Below, piece after piece: positions 23,583 through 34,690 of a DNA stretch of 64,000 nucleotides (its first letter is position 1; every line of letters starts with the position of its first letter). Below the pieces are notes generated by a model that searched no databases, was not told the origin of the DNA, and saw nothing but the letters and a program-made list of their open reading frames with translations. Source of the stretch: Lepidonotus clava. Lineage: Eukaryota > Annelida > Polychaeta > Phyllodocida > Polynoidae. Location of the stretch: positions 24,731,961 through 24,795,960 of the forward strand of contig OW387148.1 of NCBI GenBank assembly GCA_936440205.1, read 5' to 3'. The position numbers and the translations under genes are program-made.

Positions 23583-23921
23583 AGCCCCGGCTCCACTGCC
23601 CGACGATCGAGTTGAGTTGAGTTGAGTTGGGCTCAGTCCTTCAGTGGAGCCGGGGCTACGACTGGAGTCGTAGCACTTTCCTACGACTGGATCGTCGGGT
23701 CTTAGATGTTCAGCTGATGAAGATGTACGACTGGATCGTCGGGTCTTAGGGGGGTGTATAGTAGATGAACATATCTATAAAATAGCCTTTGTCCTATGAG
23801 AATTGAGTCGCACCTTATGTCATGGGGGAGGCTTTTGCTACGACTAGACAGTCGTAGGCTTTGGCGCCTTTTGGAGCTACGACGATCGGGTTGACTTCAG
23901 TTGGACAGTGGAGCCGGGGCT
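23583..23921. mobile_element. PIF/Harbinger-type MITE, 339 bp
   Basis: Perfect terminal inverted repeats AGCCCCGGCTCCACTG at both ends, flanked by TAA on each side (23580-23582 and 23922-23924). Inside are (GAGTT)n-like repeats and a directly duplicated segment ACTGGATCGTCGGGTCTTAG (about 23687 and 23732), plus several inverted CGACTGGAGTCG units. It is related to the 31573-32031 element by its ends and by the CGTCGGGTCT internal motif. Confidence 0.8.
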
Positions 23922-23924
23922 TAA

Positions 23925-25639
23925 GTGAATGGTAAAGTATTTTCCGTAAAAACTCGGTTATACTTCGCTAGAAGTATGTAACTTCACCTTTACTTCTATC
24001 TGTTTGAGAACATGAATAAATGTGTGTAGATCCTAATAATTGGAGAATACAATGGTGAATATTTCAAAATATGATATTTACTGGCATTTTGATTGGTAAT
24101 GTTTTTGTCGTAAGCCTGAAGTATAATCTTGAAAAGTATATACATACACAACTATGGGGGTTTGAAAAATTTCGACGTTCATCAGCACTCTGTTGCGTTT
24201 GTATTTGGTTACATTTTTATGAGTGTGAGGGTCTCTACCAAGTCTGAGCATGCATGTTCCAAAATGAATAGGAAATGTTTCCTATAGCAAATTTAGATGG
24301 AATGAAACTTCCATGTCAGACACATGACACAACTCATAGTTATTTGGAATTTATGTTATCCCCTACGCCAAATGTTGGTAACTCTTGCAGGTTGTCTTTT
24401 TTATGACAGTTCGTTCTTTCTTTGATTTTCTAAAAGCGCTTTGTTTGACTTTCTCAGATTAATGATTCCAGCTATTGCTTATCTAAAATGTGTTTAAGTG
24501 CTTTCGACAATATCGTATGGGGGCTTTCCTGAGTCAACAAAATAATATGAAATTGCATTAAGAATAATAACTGTTTAATGGAATAATGTTGTTTGGGCTC
24601 ACGCATACAGTCGACAAAAGGAATTGTTTATTTTATCAATTCAGCTTATCAATAGTTTATCAAGAAGGCAATCTCACAATTAATTATTTCAACGTTGATT
24701 TATTAAAAAAAATGCAAGTGTTGATGCGACGACACAATCATGAGGTCTATACTTTATGATGTCTTTAATTTCACGAAACTGCTGTTGACTAGGTGCCTGG
24801 ATGTTTTGTATTACCCATGCTACTTTGTATTTTAGAAAGGATTTGTCATTTTTAATATTCGTATAAAAACAGTGTGTCTGTAATTTGGATAATTCACAGT
24901 TTTATTGGTAAATGTATTTGCTGATTTATACGTACCCAAGGTTATATCTAAATGCTGTTATAGATGCCCATATAATGTATTAAAATTATTACTGATCTTA
25001 AAAAATTATTTGGTATAAAATGTAATGTTTTCACACATTTAAAAGAAGATTATATAACCATTTCTCTTCGGGTTAATTTAGAAACGTACTGTATGAATCC
25101 TGCAGTTTTCTCTGTATAGTTTGTTATTTTGATTCTTGCCATGGAGAAGGCACTCCGAATCGTTAAAGGGAGCCAAAAGCATTAATTGTTTTGCTAAAAT
25201 GGGACAAAATTTTGCAAACTTAGATAACTATAGAAATAAATTCTATGACCCTATAGCCTTAGCTAGTGGTACACTTTAAACCATGAAAACTTACTTGAAT
25301 TTAACTTGAATTCAATAAAACTCCTGTCCATTCTGCCTCTAGACAACATTTGTAAACAAACCAATTTTGGTGGGTCACCAAAATTGACCGGGGACATGTT
25401 TTATTGTGTTTTGGTGAAGTTAAAGCCTGCTTTCACATGCAGTCTATTTTATCATGGGCCTCAGTTACGGTTATAGAATGTATTTCAATGGTTAATACGT
25501 TTTGCTGAATTTTGCCCCAATATTGCTTTTGGCTCTCTTTAACTTTCTATTCCAGTCTGAACAGTTATGCATCAGTGCCAATTCGTCATACTCGTTCATT
25601 TCTGGCATACACCATAATTATCAAACGCTCTGCATCACA
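23925..25639. other. AT-rich intergenic DNA
   Basis: About 1.7 kb without a recognisable gene, repeat or GC-rich island. Confidence 0.55.
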
Positions 25640-26150
25640 CCCTGTCCCTTGTGCCTCTCTCCTCACCTACTCCCCCCGTTTTTCACCCAGGGCCAATATC
25701 ACACCCTGTAGGTGTCATTAATTTTATCTTTGTGTCTGTGAGATGTATGTGTGCGGTGGCCGCAGCCCCTGGAGAGCCGCCTTGTCATGGCTCTACGGGC
25801 AGCGTATGGCTAGAAGCAAACTCGGGACTCAGGTTACTCTGCTCCGAGTCGGCCTGATTGAAGATGATCTACAAGGTCGATTCCAGGTCAACTTTAAGGT
25901 CCCCTTTCAGGTCAATCGGCCCAGACATGGCGGCGCTGGTGGAGACAGCAACGGTTCAGTCTTCGTCAGGTTTCTATGACGACGGCCGTCATGCTTTTCA
26001 TATTCATATTGATGCGGAGGACCGAGAAGAGACTTATCTCTGGGGGGCCCTGAGGGGTGGTTGGGTGTGTGTGTACTTAGAATGGGCTGGGTCATTTGCA
26101 TCTTTGCACAATAATTTGCGGGGAGATGATTAAGGAGCTGGGTTGACAGC
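25640..26150. promoter_or_regulatory. GC-rich island with hormone-receptor half-sites
   Basis: It contains the four-half-site array described separately (25874-25914), an octamer ATTTGCAT at 26094-26101 and, just downstream, CTGATAAG (GATA-type) near 26157. Overlapping ORFs of 65-90 codons in several frames lack any recognisable domain. Confidence 0.4.
25874..25914 (+). promoter_or_regulatory. Four AGGTC(A/N) half-sites at about 12-bp spacing
   Basis: AGGTCG (25874), AGGTCA (25885), AGGTCC (25897) and AGGTCA (25909) lie on the same strand, 11, 12 and 12 bp apart, giving DR5 and DR6 spacings. It resembles the array at 6233-6260. Nuclear-receptor binding is inferred from motif arrangement. Confidence 0.4.
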
Positions 26151-26497
26151 GAAAGGCTGATAAGGAACTAGAGGTGTGAATGCGTATGTATGGTTCACAG
26201 TTCTAGAGAAATAAATTATGGGCTGTAATGGATATGGATGTAAATACCAAACTTACACAGTTACAGTCTACATGATAGGGCTTCTTTTCACAGCAGAAAT
26301 TAGCAAATTGAAGTTATCCTCTCCTTTTAAAATAAGTTACCGCATGTACTGTATGTGCAAATATTACGGTGTAATGATATATATTTCATTTCAATAATAT
26401 TATTATCAATGAAAATATTCCTTCATTAGTATATTTTCAACTTTATTTTGCACATGTTCATTTGGTACTCGTCGGCCACCCATGTTTCTATAGAAAC

Positions 26498-26498
<1 letters not shown>

Positions 26499-26566
<68 letters not shown>
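26499..26566. repeat. (AT)n(GT)n microsatellite
   Basis: About 8 AT units run directly into about 26 GT units. Threonine/histidine and valine/cysteine translations across it are artefacts of the repeat. Confidence 0.95.
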
Positions 26567-26568
<2 letters not shown>

Positions 26569-26639
26569 AGACCTCTGCACATATTGACACGTGGGTAACT
26601 GACACAGCCATCTCCTTATCATCGTCTGTACATATTTGA

Positions 26640-26900
26640 CTAACACAAGGTTGGCCGCCGACGTCGCAAATCGTTCCAAACGCATCAGCAGACGACATTT
26701 GAATTCAGCAGCCGACTTTTCGTCCATTTTTCGCGCCATCGCCGCCGCCTTGTTTGTCTACGCCCTGGCGACTAAAACAAACAACCACATGGCTGTCGTC
26801 CACACACAAACATGGCCTCACATACGCCCATTTTTCACGCCTGTCTGTGCCATGTCCAAGCCTCGCGGTCATGCATACAATCTCCAAGCAGAGAAGGGCT
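26640..26900. promoter_or_regulatory. GC-rich island, candidate regulatory element
   Basis: CpG-containing block with GCCGACGTCGCAAATCG (26657-26673), TTTTTCGCGCCATCG (E2F-like, near 26728), AACAAACAACC forkhead-like sequence and CCACATGG. A 122-codon plus-strand ORF spans it but shows no domain. Confidence 0.35.
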
Positions 26901-27329
26901 CATTGCTGCCAACTTCTTTGTCACAAAGAGCAATTTTAGGAATAAATCTGTCAGATGCGCATTTTTATGCTGTTTACAAAATACAAAAAAAATCCACTGT
27001 ATAACCACACACGTACTTACCAATAAAGGTGGGGAGGATGAGGGAAATCAATCAACCAAGGATGTCCAACAGCCAGTGTGTTTAATTTTAACAGCTCATT
27101 CCTTATAGTTGCTGTTTAAGCTATATACATCAAATATGTTTGTAATCTTTTCTTTGTGACTATGTTCACGCTATTATTTGGTTTCAGATCTACATCTCCA
27201 AAGTGTATACATTCAAGAAGTTCATTTACGTAATTTCTATACTGGCAATTCAAGATAAATTAGGGCCTATATCATAGGGCCCGTCATACTTTTGCGTTTA
27301 CAATTTCAAACAAAATGAGTGCATTTAGT

Positions 27330-27680
27330 GGAACAGAGACGGTTGAGGGTTATCGGCTATAGTGGCAGGGTCCGGTCGGAGAGTGAACGCTCATATTTTC
27401 TGGTCGGAAATGACGTCGGGAGCGCCTCCCACAATGCACCGCGAGTTGGCAACAGGCGGCGGCCCTGCTCCCGAGGTTCTGTCGTCGGCTCTAAACACGG
27501 CACGTCGCGCGGCCCCGGCGACGTGCCAACGTCGTCCTGCGACGTGGCCAGCTCTTTAATAACCCACCTCAGGTCATATACCGACCCAACCTGGCCCGAC
27601 CCCACATAGCCGCGGCCAGCTATAATTTGGACAGATTGGGAGATAGATGGGCATGTGTATGTCCACAAAGGCAGCGGCTG
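27330..27680. promoter_or_regulatory. GC-rich island, candidate regulatory element
   Basis: GC-rich block with AAATGACGTCGGG (27408-27420, CRE-like), GACGTGCCAACGTCG and a GGCTGATAAGTC GATA site near 27675. A 164-codon minus-strand ORF covers it. Its composition-driven sequence has no recognisable domain and I do not call it a gene. Confidence 0.35.
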
Positions 27681-28680
27681 ATAAGTCAACAGTTTGTTTT
27701 CGTTCCAGGCTATTTCAGCGTTTTTGTGTCCGCAGCTAAGGGTCGATATAACAAAGAACAAACAGGAAAATAAACTGGATATATTTTTCTCATCAAAACA
27801 CAAAGCACGACTTGGCATAGGCCTACTTCTCCTTCTCTGTTTTCTGATCAACTTGGCGTTATCGAGTTGTTTCTTTCCCAGTCTGTATTCCTATAATCAT
27901 GATAGATATCTAGTTTTTGGAGAATCATAAGAAGATAACTATGAGCAATAATCCATGTTTCGTCCTTTAGCGTGTTGCTGGAGGCCTGTGTACTAAAGAG
28001 ATTGGCGTTAAAAGTGTTGCAGATAGGTTTTATCACCGTTTTATCACCAACTTCTGTTCTGCAACAACGTATAGTAGGATGGGTTACATATATACACACC
28101 AAAGAATTGAGAATGAAATTGATTATTTATCTACAGAAATTGCTCAAATTATTCTTTCAGATGAATTCATTATATTTGGTAGCAATATCATAACAGTTAA
28201 TGGGATTTCACATGTGGTGCCATATCTGACGAGAGAAATAATACGCATAAAAAAGTAAAGGGAAACATAACAGACAGACCCCTCCTTATCCATTGATAAT
28301 CATTTGCTTTAAGGTCCTGCTATGTTTCATTTAAATTTTACATTTGAATATCCCTTTCCCTCAAAAGGCAACAGCTTTTGCTGAGAGGTTTCCTGAATTT
28401 GGATTTTCCACCGATAGCAATAGACCGTTCAATAAAAGGGCCATGTGTGGCGTGCTGTTTGAGAGATGACGAGTTGGAGTAAATGAGTTGTGGAAACGTT
28501 GCATGCGCTATGGACTTATCGGGCTGTGGCTGTGAGGGATGCTTTCTACAGACTCTATCTGCTTTACGTTATCGATCACCGCTTCCCAGAAGTCCTGCTC
28601 CTTCTTCCAATTCCAGCAGTACAGTACTCTCCAAGCAGAGGGCTGCTTGACTATGCATACAATTGAATTAAGAACGATAA

Positions 28681-28683
<3 letters not shown>

Positions 28684-28757
<74 letters not shown>

Positions 28758-28769
28758 TGGGGGGGGGGG
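28684..28769. repeat. (GT)n microsatellite followed by poly-G
   Basis: About 35 uninterrupted GT units to 28753, a short AGGTT break, then 11 G at 28759-28769. It is directly followed by a GC-rich island. Confidence 0.95.
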
Positions 28770-28779
28770 TGCAGAGCAA

Positions 28780-29120
28780 TATTACATTACCCGAAGTGAA
28801 TGGAGCGTGGTTTTACCCCGTACCCGATAAGCACCATTCTTACCTCACTCCCTCATGTCCCAGCCAACCTTCCCGGCGTGCCACGCGCGGGAGGCCGGAA
28901 GTCGGCTTGGAGCCGGCCGCCCGATAAGGGGACCTCCGGGAACCGAAGGGAACCAGCGGCGTGCACTCCAGGGTCCCCGCCAGGAGGCGCCTAAAAAGGC
29001 CCTCGTCTGGTGGGGCAGATAGTGGAGGGGGCGGGGCGGGCCTGGTCACGGCAACCAGCCATCAGTCTCCCAGGAGGCCGCTTTCTTTGGCCTCCCACAA
29101 CATCCAGATTCCAACCAGAC
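28780..29120. promoter_or_regulatory. GC-rich island, candidate regulatory element
   Basis: Block rich in CCGG/GGCC and GGGAACC repeats (28937-28954) with CAGGAGGCGCC and CAGGAGGCCGC repeats about 90 bp apart. No credible coding sequence. Confidence 0.3.
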
Positions 29121-29759
29121 CTCCAAATTCCACTTACCCAACCAGATCTTTAGTAAGCATAGGACTATATGGATCCTCATCTATACTGAATATCTAGCTT
29201 TTCTTGCAATGTACCAGCAATTTTTCTGAACGAGTAAGAAAGGTTTAATCATGCATACATAGAGGAGACTCCGAACCCTTATATTGTACATTGCATACTA
29301 TTTACAAAATACAAGTGCATGGCTATGCCATATTGCTGCCCAAATGTTGAAAACATTAATATGGATATTTACGTACATCCCATATAGTTGTACTTAAAAA
29401 TACACCCCATGGAAAATCCTCCATAGTGCCTCCCCTTCCCCATTGTCCATGTTACATGCCATGACCCCAACCCACGTAGTTCAATCAGGGAACATGCACC
29501 CCAATTAACTCACAGCCCTGTTATACCGATTGGTGAGCTTATTGGGTTTGCAAAGTCCTCCTGAGAACGACGAGCTGCCCACTCACTCACGATGATTCCC
29601 GTGCACGCGCGTTTCCCACATATATGCATGCCACCCCAAAGTCTAAACCCAACTCTCATCGGTAGGAAGATTTAGGGTAGGCCTCTGTGGAGGTATAAAG
29701 ACGTGATTCGGGAACCATGCTCACTCATATATATTTTGAATGTCACATTCTTTTTAAAG
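29121..29759. other. AT-rich intergenic DNA
   Basis: No gene recognised. Confidence 0.5.
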
Positions 29760-30020
29760 GCTCCCTTCCCATTTTATTGTAAAATAGTGCTAGAGCTGAT
29801 AGATTTATATGTGCTGGTATAATGCCTTATTGTTTGCTACTGCCTTACATACTAATATATATATATAGTTTTCATTACTATCATGTTCAATGTAATATCT
29901 TGATGTACATACTTAAAATTTACACCTGAAATGTTTATTTACTACACTTTCTCCTTGTAATATCACCGAAAACCAGGGGCAACCCCGAAGTGATTTACTT
30001 AATAAACAATTTAAAAAAAA
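29760..30020 (+). mobile_element. LINE 3'-end fragment, 5'-truncated
   Basis: The last 60 bases match the 3' tail of the LINE at 11428-15467: ACCGAAAACCAGGGGCAACC, then GATTTACTTAATAAA and an A-rich end. The hairpin at 29974-29987 keeps a GNRA loop (GCAA instead of GAAA). The upstream limit is uncertain because the 3' untranslated sequence has diverged. Short 5'-truncated copies are the usual outcome of incomplete target-primed reverse transcription. Confidence 0.65.
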
Positions 30021-30409
30021 TATATGAGGTAACCCTGATGCTTATTGCAAATAAAACCTTAAAAACTCCTTGACCGGGTACACGTTTACATCCTACCGTC
30101 GCCACCCCTCCCCAACCCCACCCAAACAACCCCAATTCAGTATACTACTTTGTCCACAGATGTTAACTTAGAAAATAGTTTAACTCGACTGCTCGAATGC
30201 TCAGTATGTATTAATGTATGTCTCAGGGATACTTCTTATTCCTCAACCCATATTTCTAATACTCACCGTCCCCAACCAACGCCACACTAAACAAGACCAC
30301 ACTCCCCGATGACCACAAGAACCTGACGAGACAGCCAATCTCTGTATGCTCCAGGTCTAAAGCCTATTACTCATACACTGGTAAGATCTTGCTGTATTCT
30401 ATACATGCC

Positions 30410-30568
30410 AAACCTCAACAGTCATGTGCCTCTCCTTCGGACGCCCCCTCAACCCACATCTCACATTTTGGGCCAAATGTATAGTTTTTTTTATCTAAAA
30501 TTCCCCGCCGGAAAATTTCACAATATGACTTCCCTCCCTCCTTTTGGAAATCTCTGGATCTACCCCTG
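30410..30568 (+). mobile_element. hAT-type MITE, degraded copy
   Basis: The right end TCTGGATCTACCCCTG is the reverse complement of a CAGGGG(T)AGATCCAGA terminus. The interior has TTTTGGGCCAAATGTATAG, TTTTTTTTATCTAAAATTCC and GCCGGAAAATTTC, matching the order of blocks in the 43956-44123 copy. The left end is decayed and no 8-bp duplication is evident. Confidence 0.5.
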
Positions 30569-30789
30569 TGAATGATATTACCTGCTCCAACGCTGACCAA
30601 CCAGTTCTCAATACTCAATCCAAGAATCAATAATTGTGGATGGCGCCGCTACATTTCCATGTATGCACTTGGATGGAAAAGCGATAGATTATTATAGTAC
30701 GGTCAGAAATCAGAATTCTTAAGCGATCAAACACATTCAGCTGTATATACATATTTGCACATAGGATCTAGTAATGACCAAAATTAGTG

Positions 30790-31110
30790 TATAAGTGTCC
30801 CCCTCTTGTGCCTTACCTCTCCCATCATCCCCACCATACTCGCCACCCCCCCCCCCCACCCCATTCCCCTTCCCCCTGCCTGGCAGCGTTAATCTCTTAG
30901 CGCCGTGCCTTAATAACCCCCACCCAGTACCCCCCACTACCCACACCCAATCAAGGGCTGATAGACGAGCCACCGGGGGGTGCTTCGTGGGGGAGAGCCG
31001 CCCCTCACACAAACCACCACCACTCTGTTTGGAGAGTGACTGCTGAATACTGCCGAACTTTCTTCACGGTAATCACTGGACGTCGGGGGGTTGGTTGGGA
31101 TTAGTTATTA
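30790..31110. promoter_or_regulatory. C-rich/GC-rich island
   Basis: Long C runs (30847-30858) and CCCCAC repeats followed by a GC-rich block with CCACCGGGGGGTGC. Proline-rich and glycine-rich translations reflect composition. Regulatory role uncertain. Confidence 0.25.
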
Positions 31111-31569
31111 TAGTTTGTTGTCGCAATTTTGAGACTCATGTAATACAGTATTACAAACGTGGGTCACTGTCAAAAAGGTCAGTTTGGGAACTGGTTTGGC
31201 ACTAATCCTTTGTATCGTAAAGTTGCAATTTATCTATATGTTACTACAATGAATGCTGAACAAAGATTATACCAGAATAGCAATAGAAAGTGAGGAAGAA
31301 CAGGCGGGAAAACCAGTGTCTTTTTTAATTCATGTGTAATAAATGTTGACGGCATTCCATTCTCATAATTATAATTATGTGTCACATTCACATTATGAAT
31401 TTAAAACGAAGTTACTCTTTCAATAGACATAAAGACCGAAATCCAAAACCTAATGTCTCTGCACACAAGAGTGACGAGTAGTATTAAAAGTACGATTCAA
31501 TCAGTTGTTCCAGCTTCTTCAAGCTGTAATGTGCATAGATATAGACAAATCTCAGTGCACCGGTTTAAG
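31111..31569. other. AT-rich intergenic DNA
   Basis: Nothing recognised. Confidence 0.5.
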
Positions 31570-31572
31570 TAA

Positions 31573-32031
31573 AGGCCCGGACACATATACCGACCCGACC
31601 CGACGGTTGAGTCGGGTTGGCATCAGTTGGTGTATGTGTAGGGTTACAACTGGATTGTCGGGCGAACTCCCCGACTGATCCGTCGGGTCGGGAATCATGA
31701 GATGACAAAGATTAACAACCAGACTGTCGGGTCTGAGTAGCTAGTTACTAATATGATATTTCTCAATTATATGTAAACCTGGAAACAAATATCAGATTCC
31801 GATTCCTTATGACATAGGCTTTTAGATGGTATATGTTGTAGGTTGTCATCCGACCATTATTTCTATAGATTATGTGATGCTAACATACTGACATATAGTA
31901 ATGAACAGACAATATCTAGTTGGTCACTGTATGTGGCACCCCCCTTGATATTCCCTATGACTGATTAGTCCCCGACTGTCGGGTCTGAAGCACCTCCGAT
32001 GATCGAGTTGGTATATTATGTGTCCAGGCCT
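31573..32031. mobile_element. PIF/Harbinger-type MITE, 459 bp
   Basis: Inverted ends AGGCCCGGACACATATACC (left) and AGGCCTGGACACATAATATACC cut to its first 19 bases (right, reverse complement), flanked by TAA on both sides (31570-31572 and 32032-32034). The interior holds several CGTCGGG/CCCGAC units and TGTCGGGTCTGA, shared in style with the 23583-23921 element. Non-coding. Confidence 0.75.
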
Positions 32032-32034
32032 TAA

Positions 32035-32440
32035 GACGCAGCCCAAGTCCTCTCCAGGTCCCCCTTTTCTATTCCTGTTGAGACAGTCCAGGCCCGCCGG
32101 CAGCGTTGCCCGCAGAGGGGGTTGTTCTTGGCCCTGAGTAGCGGGCCCTTCCTGCCCTAAGTGATTGGCCACTCTCGGCGATTTATGCTGCTTCTCAGCA
32201 GACCCGCGCATTCTTCACGTGCATCTCGCGTTAACGGCGACAGATCACGCGAGCTGAAGACGCCGCGCGGCCGAGCGGCGCGCGCCCGCGATGGAAAAAG
32301 TCTGTCGCGCGCGAAGCGAACGGAACCGGAACCGTCCCTTCGCAGGAAGTGCCCAGAAAGCCTGAGTCAACAAAGCCCCATGGCTGTGAATCCCCGCTGC
32401 CGACCAGGCGCACTTACCTCCCCTCTTTTACTTCCCCCAT
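32035..32440. promoter_or_regulatory. CpG island, candidate promoter or enhancer
   Basis: CpG-dense block (GCGCGGCCGAGCGGCGCGCG at 32263-32282) with a CACGTG-like TTCACGTGCATC near 32215 and, on the minus strand, a consensus-like splice donor GGAG|GTAAGTG near 32416. No matching exon with recognisable content lies upstream on that strand. The minus-strand frame here is short and composition-driven. Confidence 0.35.
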
Positions 32441-33559
32441 TTATTCATCCACCTTTTGTAGCTCTACGGTTTCAGTCCTCCGTCCTTGTCCGAATAAGTG
32501 AAACATTTTCCTTGAATGTATTCTTTTATAATTTACACCCCCTGCATGGCTCTTCGATCTGTTTCTTTTTTTCTGTCTCCTTTGGGCGCGCCATCCCTTT
32601 CATCGGGTTATTTCAGCTTAATAAAACTATCCTAAACCTTTGTATGGCAATGCCAAACCTCCCATCCAAATTTAACCTATGTATGATCCATCAGGTATTA
32701 AATATATTATCGCTCTTTATTATTTCTCTTTCGGCGTCCATGACGTATATCTAAAACTCTTTTTTTAGATGATGGAACTGGCCTATGACTGTATGTGTAG
32801 CTAAATAATTCACATAGCTGATTAATACGGGTCCGCAAACAATAAATTGTTTGGAACGTGGAGAATAGCCTAGATAAATAAATCCTTCTGGTCGGAATTG
32901 AACTTGCAGAAATATTAGGCCTCCAGACTTCTCAGGACCGTACACAGTTTACAGGGGTTTTGTTTTCAAGTTACCAACATTTGAAGGTATGTGTGTCGGG
33001 GTGGGGGGAGGTATTCTTTATATTAGATATATTTTTTAAGATAGAAATAGGTGAACAATAGTTTTATTTATGTCGTGGCTAGATAAATATCGAGTTGATT
33101 AAATAACAAGGAAATAACAGGTGATTGGTTTGGACATTAATAAATAGGAATATTCATTTTTATCCCTCCTAATTACATCGTCTCTAAAAATAACATCTGC
33201 AGCGATGTGAAGCTTGTGGTGGTTGGAATGTAAATGAATAACCATTACGCATCTCCGATTTATATAGTGAGGGTACAACAAATCGTCGTAACGATAATAA
33301 CAGGGGCGATGACGTCACGCCTCTCTGAAATAATAATAATAATAAACTATAATGCGCGGGAGTTTGTTTGGTAATCAAATTGCAAGGAAAAACATGACGT
33401 TATGATAATTATGTTATATTTTTCTGCCTGTAATTTCTTATGCCATCTAAGGTATGTCTTTGTGCAGTCGAGTATTAGGAGTGCATTTCAGGGACTGGTC
33501 TCATACCATCTCATACCTAGCTTCCTCTCTTTTACTCCTTCCATATGAAGACCTCGAGA
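32441..33559. other. AT-rich intergenic DNA with a CRE
   Basis: No gene. A perfect CRE TGACGTCA lies at 33310-33317, followed by a short (AAT)n run (33325-33343). Confidence 0.5.
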
Positions 33560-33890
33560 CAGAAAATCTAATCTCATGCGCGTGCCCACTCGTTTCGCAT
33601 GCGCGCCGCAGGAGACAGGAGGTGCGGCGGCAATGGCCATCGCGCGGGTCACGTGTCCCTCTCGCGAGATCAAACGAGATCACGCGAGTCAGACGGCCAT
33701 GTCCGGGCGCCATCGATTTTCGCCGACCCAGGTCCCCGGTTGACGTCGTCCACATCGCCGACGACGCGACACGGATTGACGTCGACGACCGCCGACTGCT
33801 CCACCGAGCCAAGTCGGTCTGGTCCCTACTTCCGGGGCCTGCGGGGTTCACGGACATCAGAGCACGGGCTGACCAGGGGACGAAATAGCA
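33560..33890. promoter_or_regulatory. CpG island with TCTCGCGAGA palindrome
   Basis: CpG-dense block with GTCACGTG (33649-33656) immediately followed by TCTCGCGAGA (33660-33669), a motif known from TATA-less, often bidirectional CpG-island promoters in animals. CGAGATCAAACGAGATCACG repeats follow it. Opposing ORFs of 117-187 codons overlap here. Their Arg- and Ser-rich sequences show no domain, and neither is convincing as a protein. Confidence 0.4.
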
Positions 33891-34539
33891 CCTATTTTGA
33901 CTTGATACTGAATAAATGTTTTTTTTATATTCTAAGATTGTATCAGGTGTAAACGTATCTCGAAATTTTGTAATACGCATTATTGTCCAAAACATTAGTA
34001 CACATTTCAAATACAACATAGCAAAAAAAAAAAAAAAAGTATAACCACAACGTTTGTGATACACTTCTTTAGCCTGCTTTATATTTGGAACATTATAGTT
34101 TGATGACTACATGGGTGCGCATTTACCATTAACTTGTAAACTGATAAAAGTTCAGTCTTGATTGTCGAAGGTAAAACTCACATTTGCCTATATCACTACA
34201 TGAAAAAATATAGAGCTCAGTTGACCAATACTTAAAGGTGAATATACAGCTGGTTCACTTAAAGGTGAACTCAATTCTGATGAAGGATATAACATTTTTG
34301 TTGGATGAACAGGCCTAGAGGCGCGGGGCAATTACGTTTTCCAGTTGTATTTTTGGAAAACATGGATAAACATACAAGTCGTCCTTCTTCTTAGTGCCTG
34401 GCTTCACTACTGATATCACGACTTACAACTCCTTGTTGCCACTCATATCAATCCTACGTATAATCGCGTTGTAGGAAGATCCCATCGGACATCCATTAAT
34501 ACCATATATACTGCATTGCTAGCGACCTGGACTGGTGAC
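33891..34539. other. AT-rich intergenic DNA
   Basis: No gene. A pure A run of 17 bases starts at 34022. AAAGGTGAA is repeated near 34234 and 34262. Confidence 0.5.
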
Positions 34540-34690
34540 CTGCACAACTGAGTGTAGCATCCCGAGACGTCCATGGCGCCACCCAGTGGAAATTGGGCGA
34601 ACTTTTACATACCCCATTCTTTGAGATAGCAATGTTTCTAATCGCTGGCACTAGGGGGCGTTAGCGTGAAGGACCAAAGATCCCCTGTTA
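34540..34690. promoter_or_regulatory. Short GC-rich element with CTCF-like site
   Basis: GCACTAGGGGGC at 34648-34659 matches the CTCF core at 11 of 12 positions on the plus strand. ATGGCGCCACCCAGTGG lies about 75 bp upstream. A small island in otherwise AT-rich DNA. Confidence 0.4.

Noticed and set aside
26448-26739. Val/Cys and Thr/His repeat ORFs
   Set aside because: Pure products of the (AT)n(GT)n microsatellite.
27357-27851. 164-codon minus-strand ORF
   Set aside because: No recognisable domain, runs from a GC-rich island into AT-rich DNA, and competing frames are open too.
28539-28927. Val/Cys repeat ORFs
   Set aside because: Pure products of the (GT)n microsatellite.
32161-32754. 197-codon plus-strand ORF
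   Set aside because: Starts in a CpG island and ends in AT-rich DNA as a hydrophobic tail. Two compositional halves, no domain.
33454-34064. Opposing ORFs of 117-187 codons
   Set aside because: Overlap each other on both strands across a CpG island. Sequences are Arg/Ser-rich without any domain.
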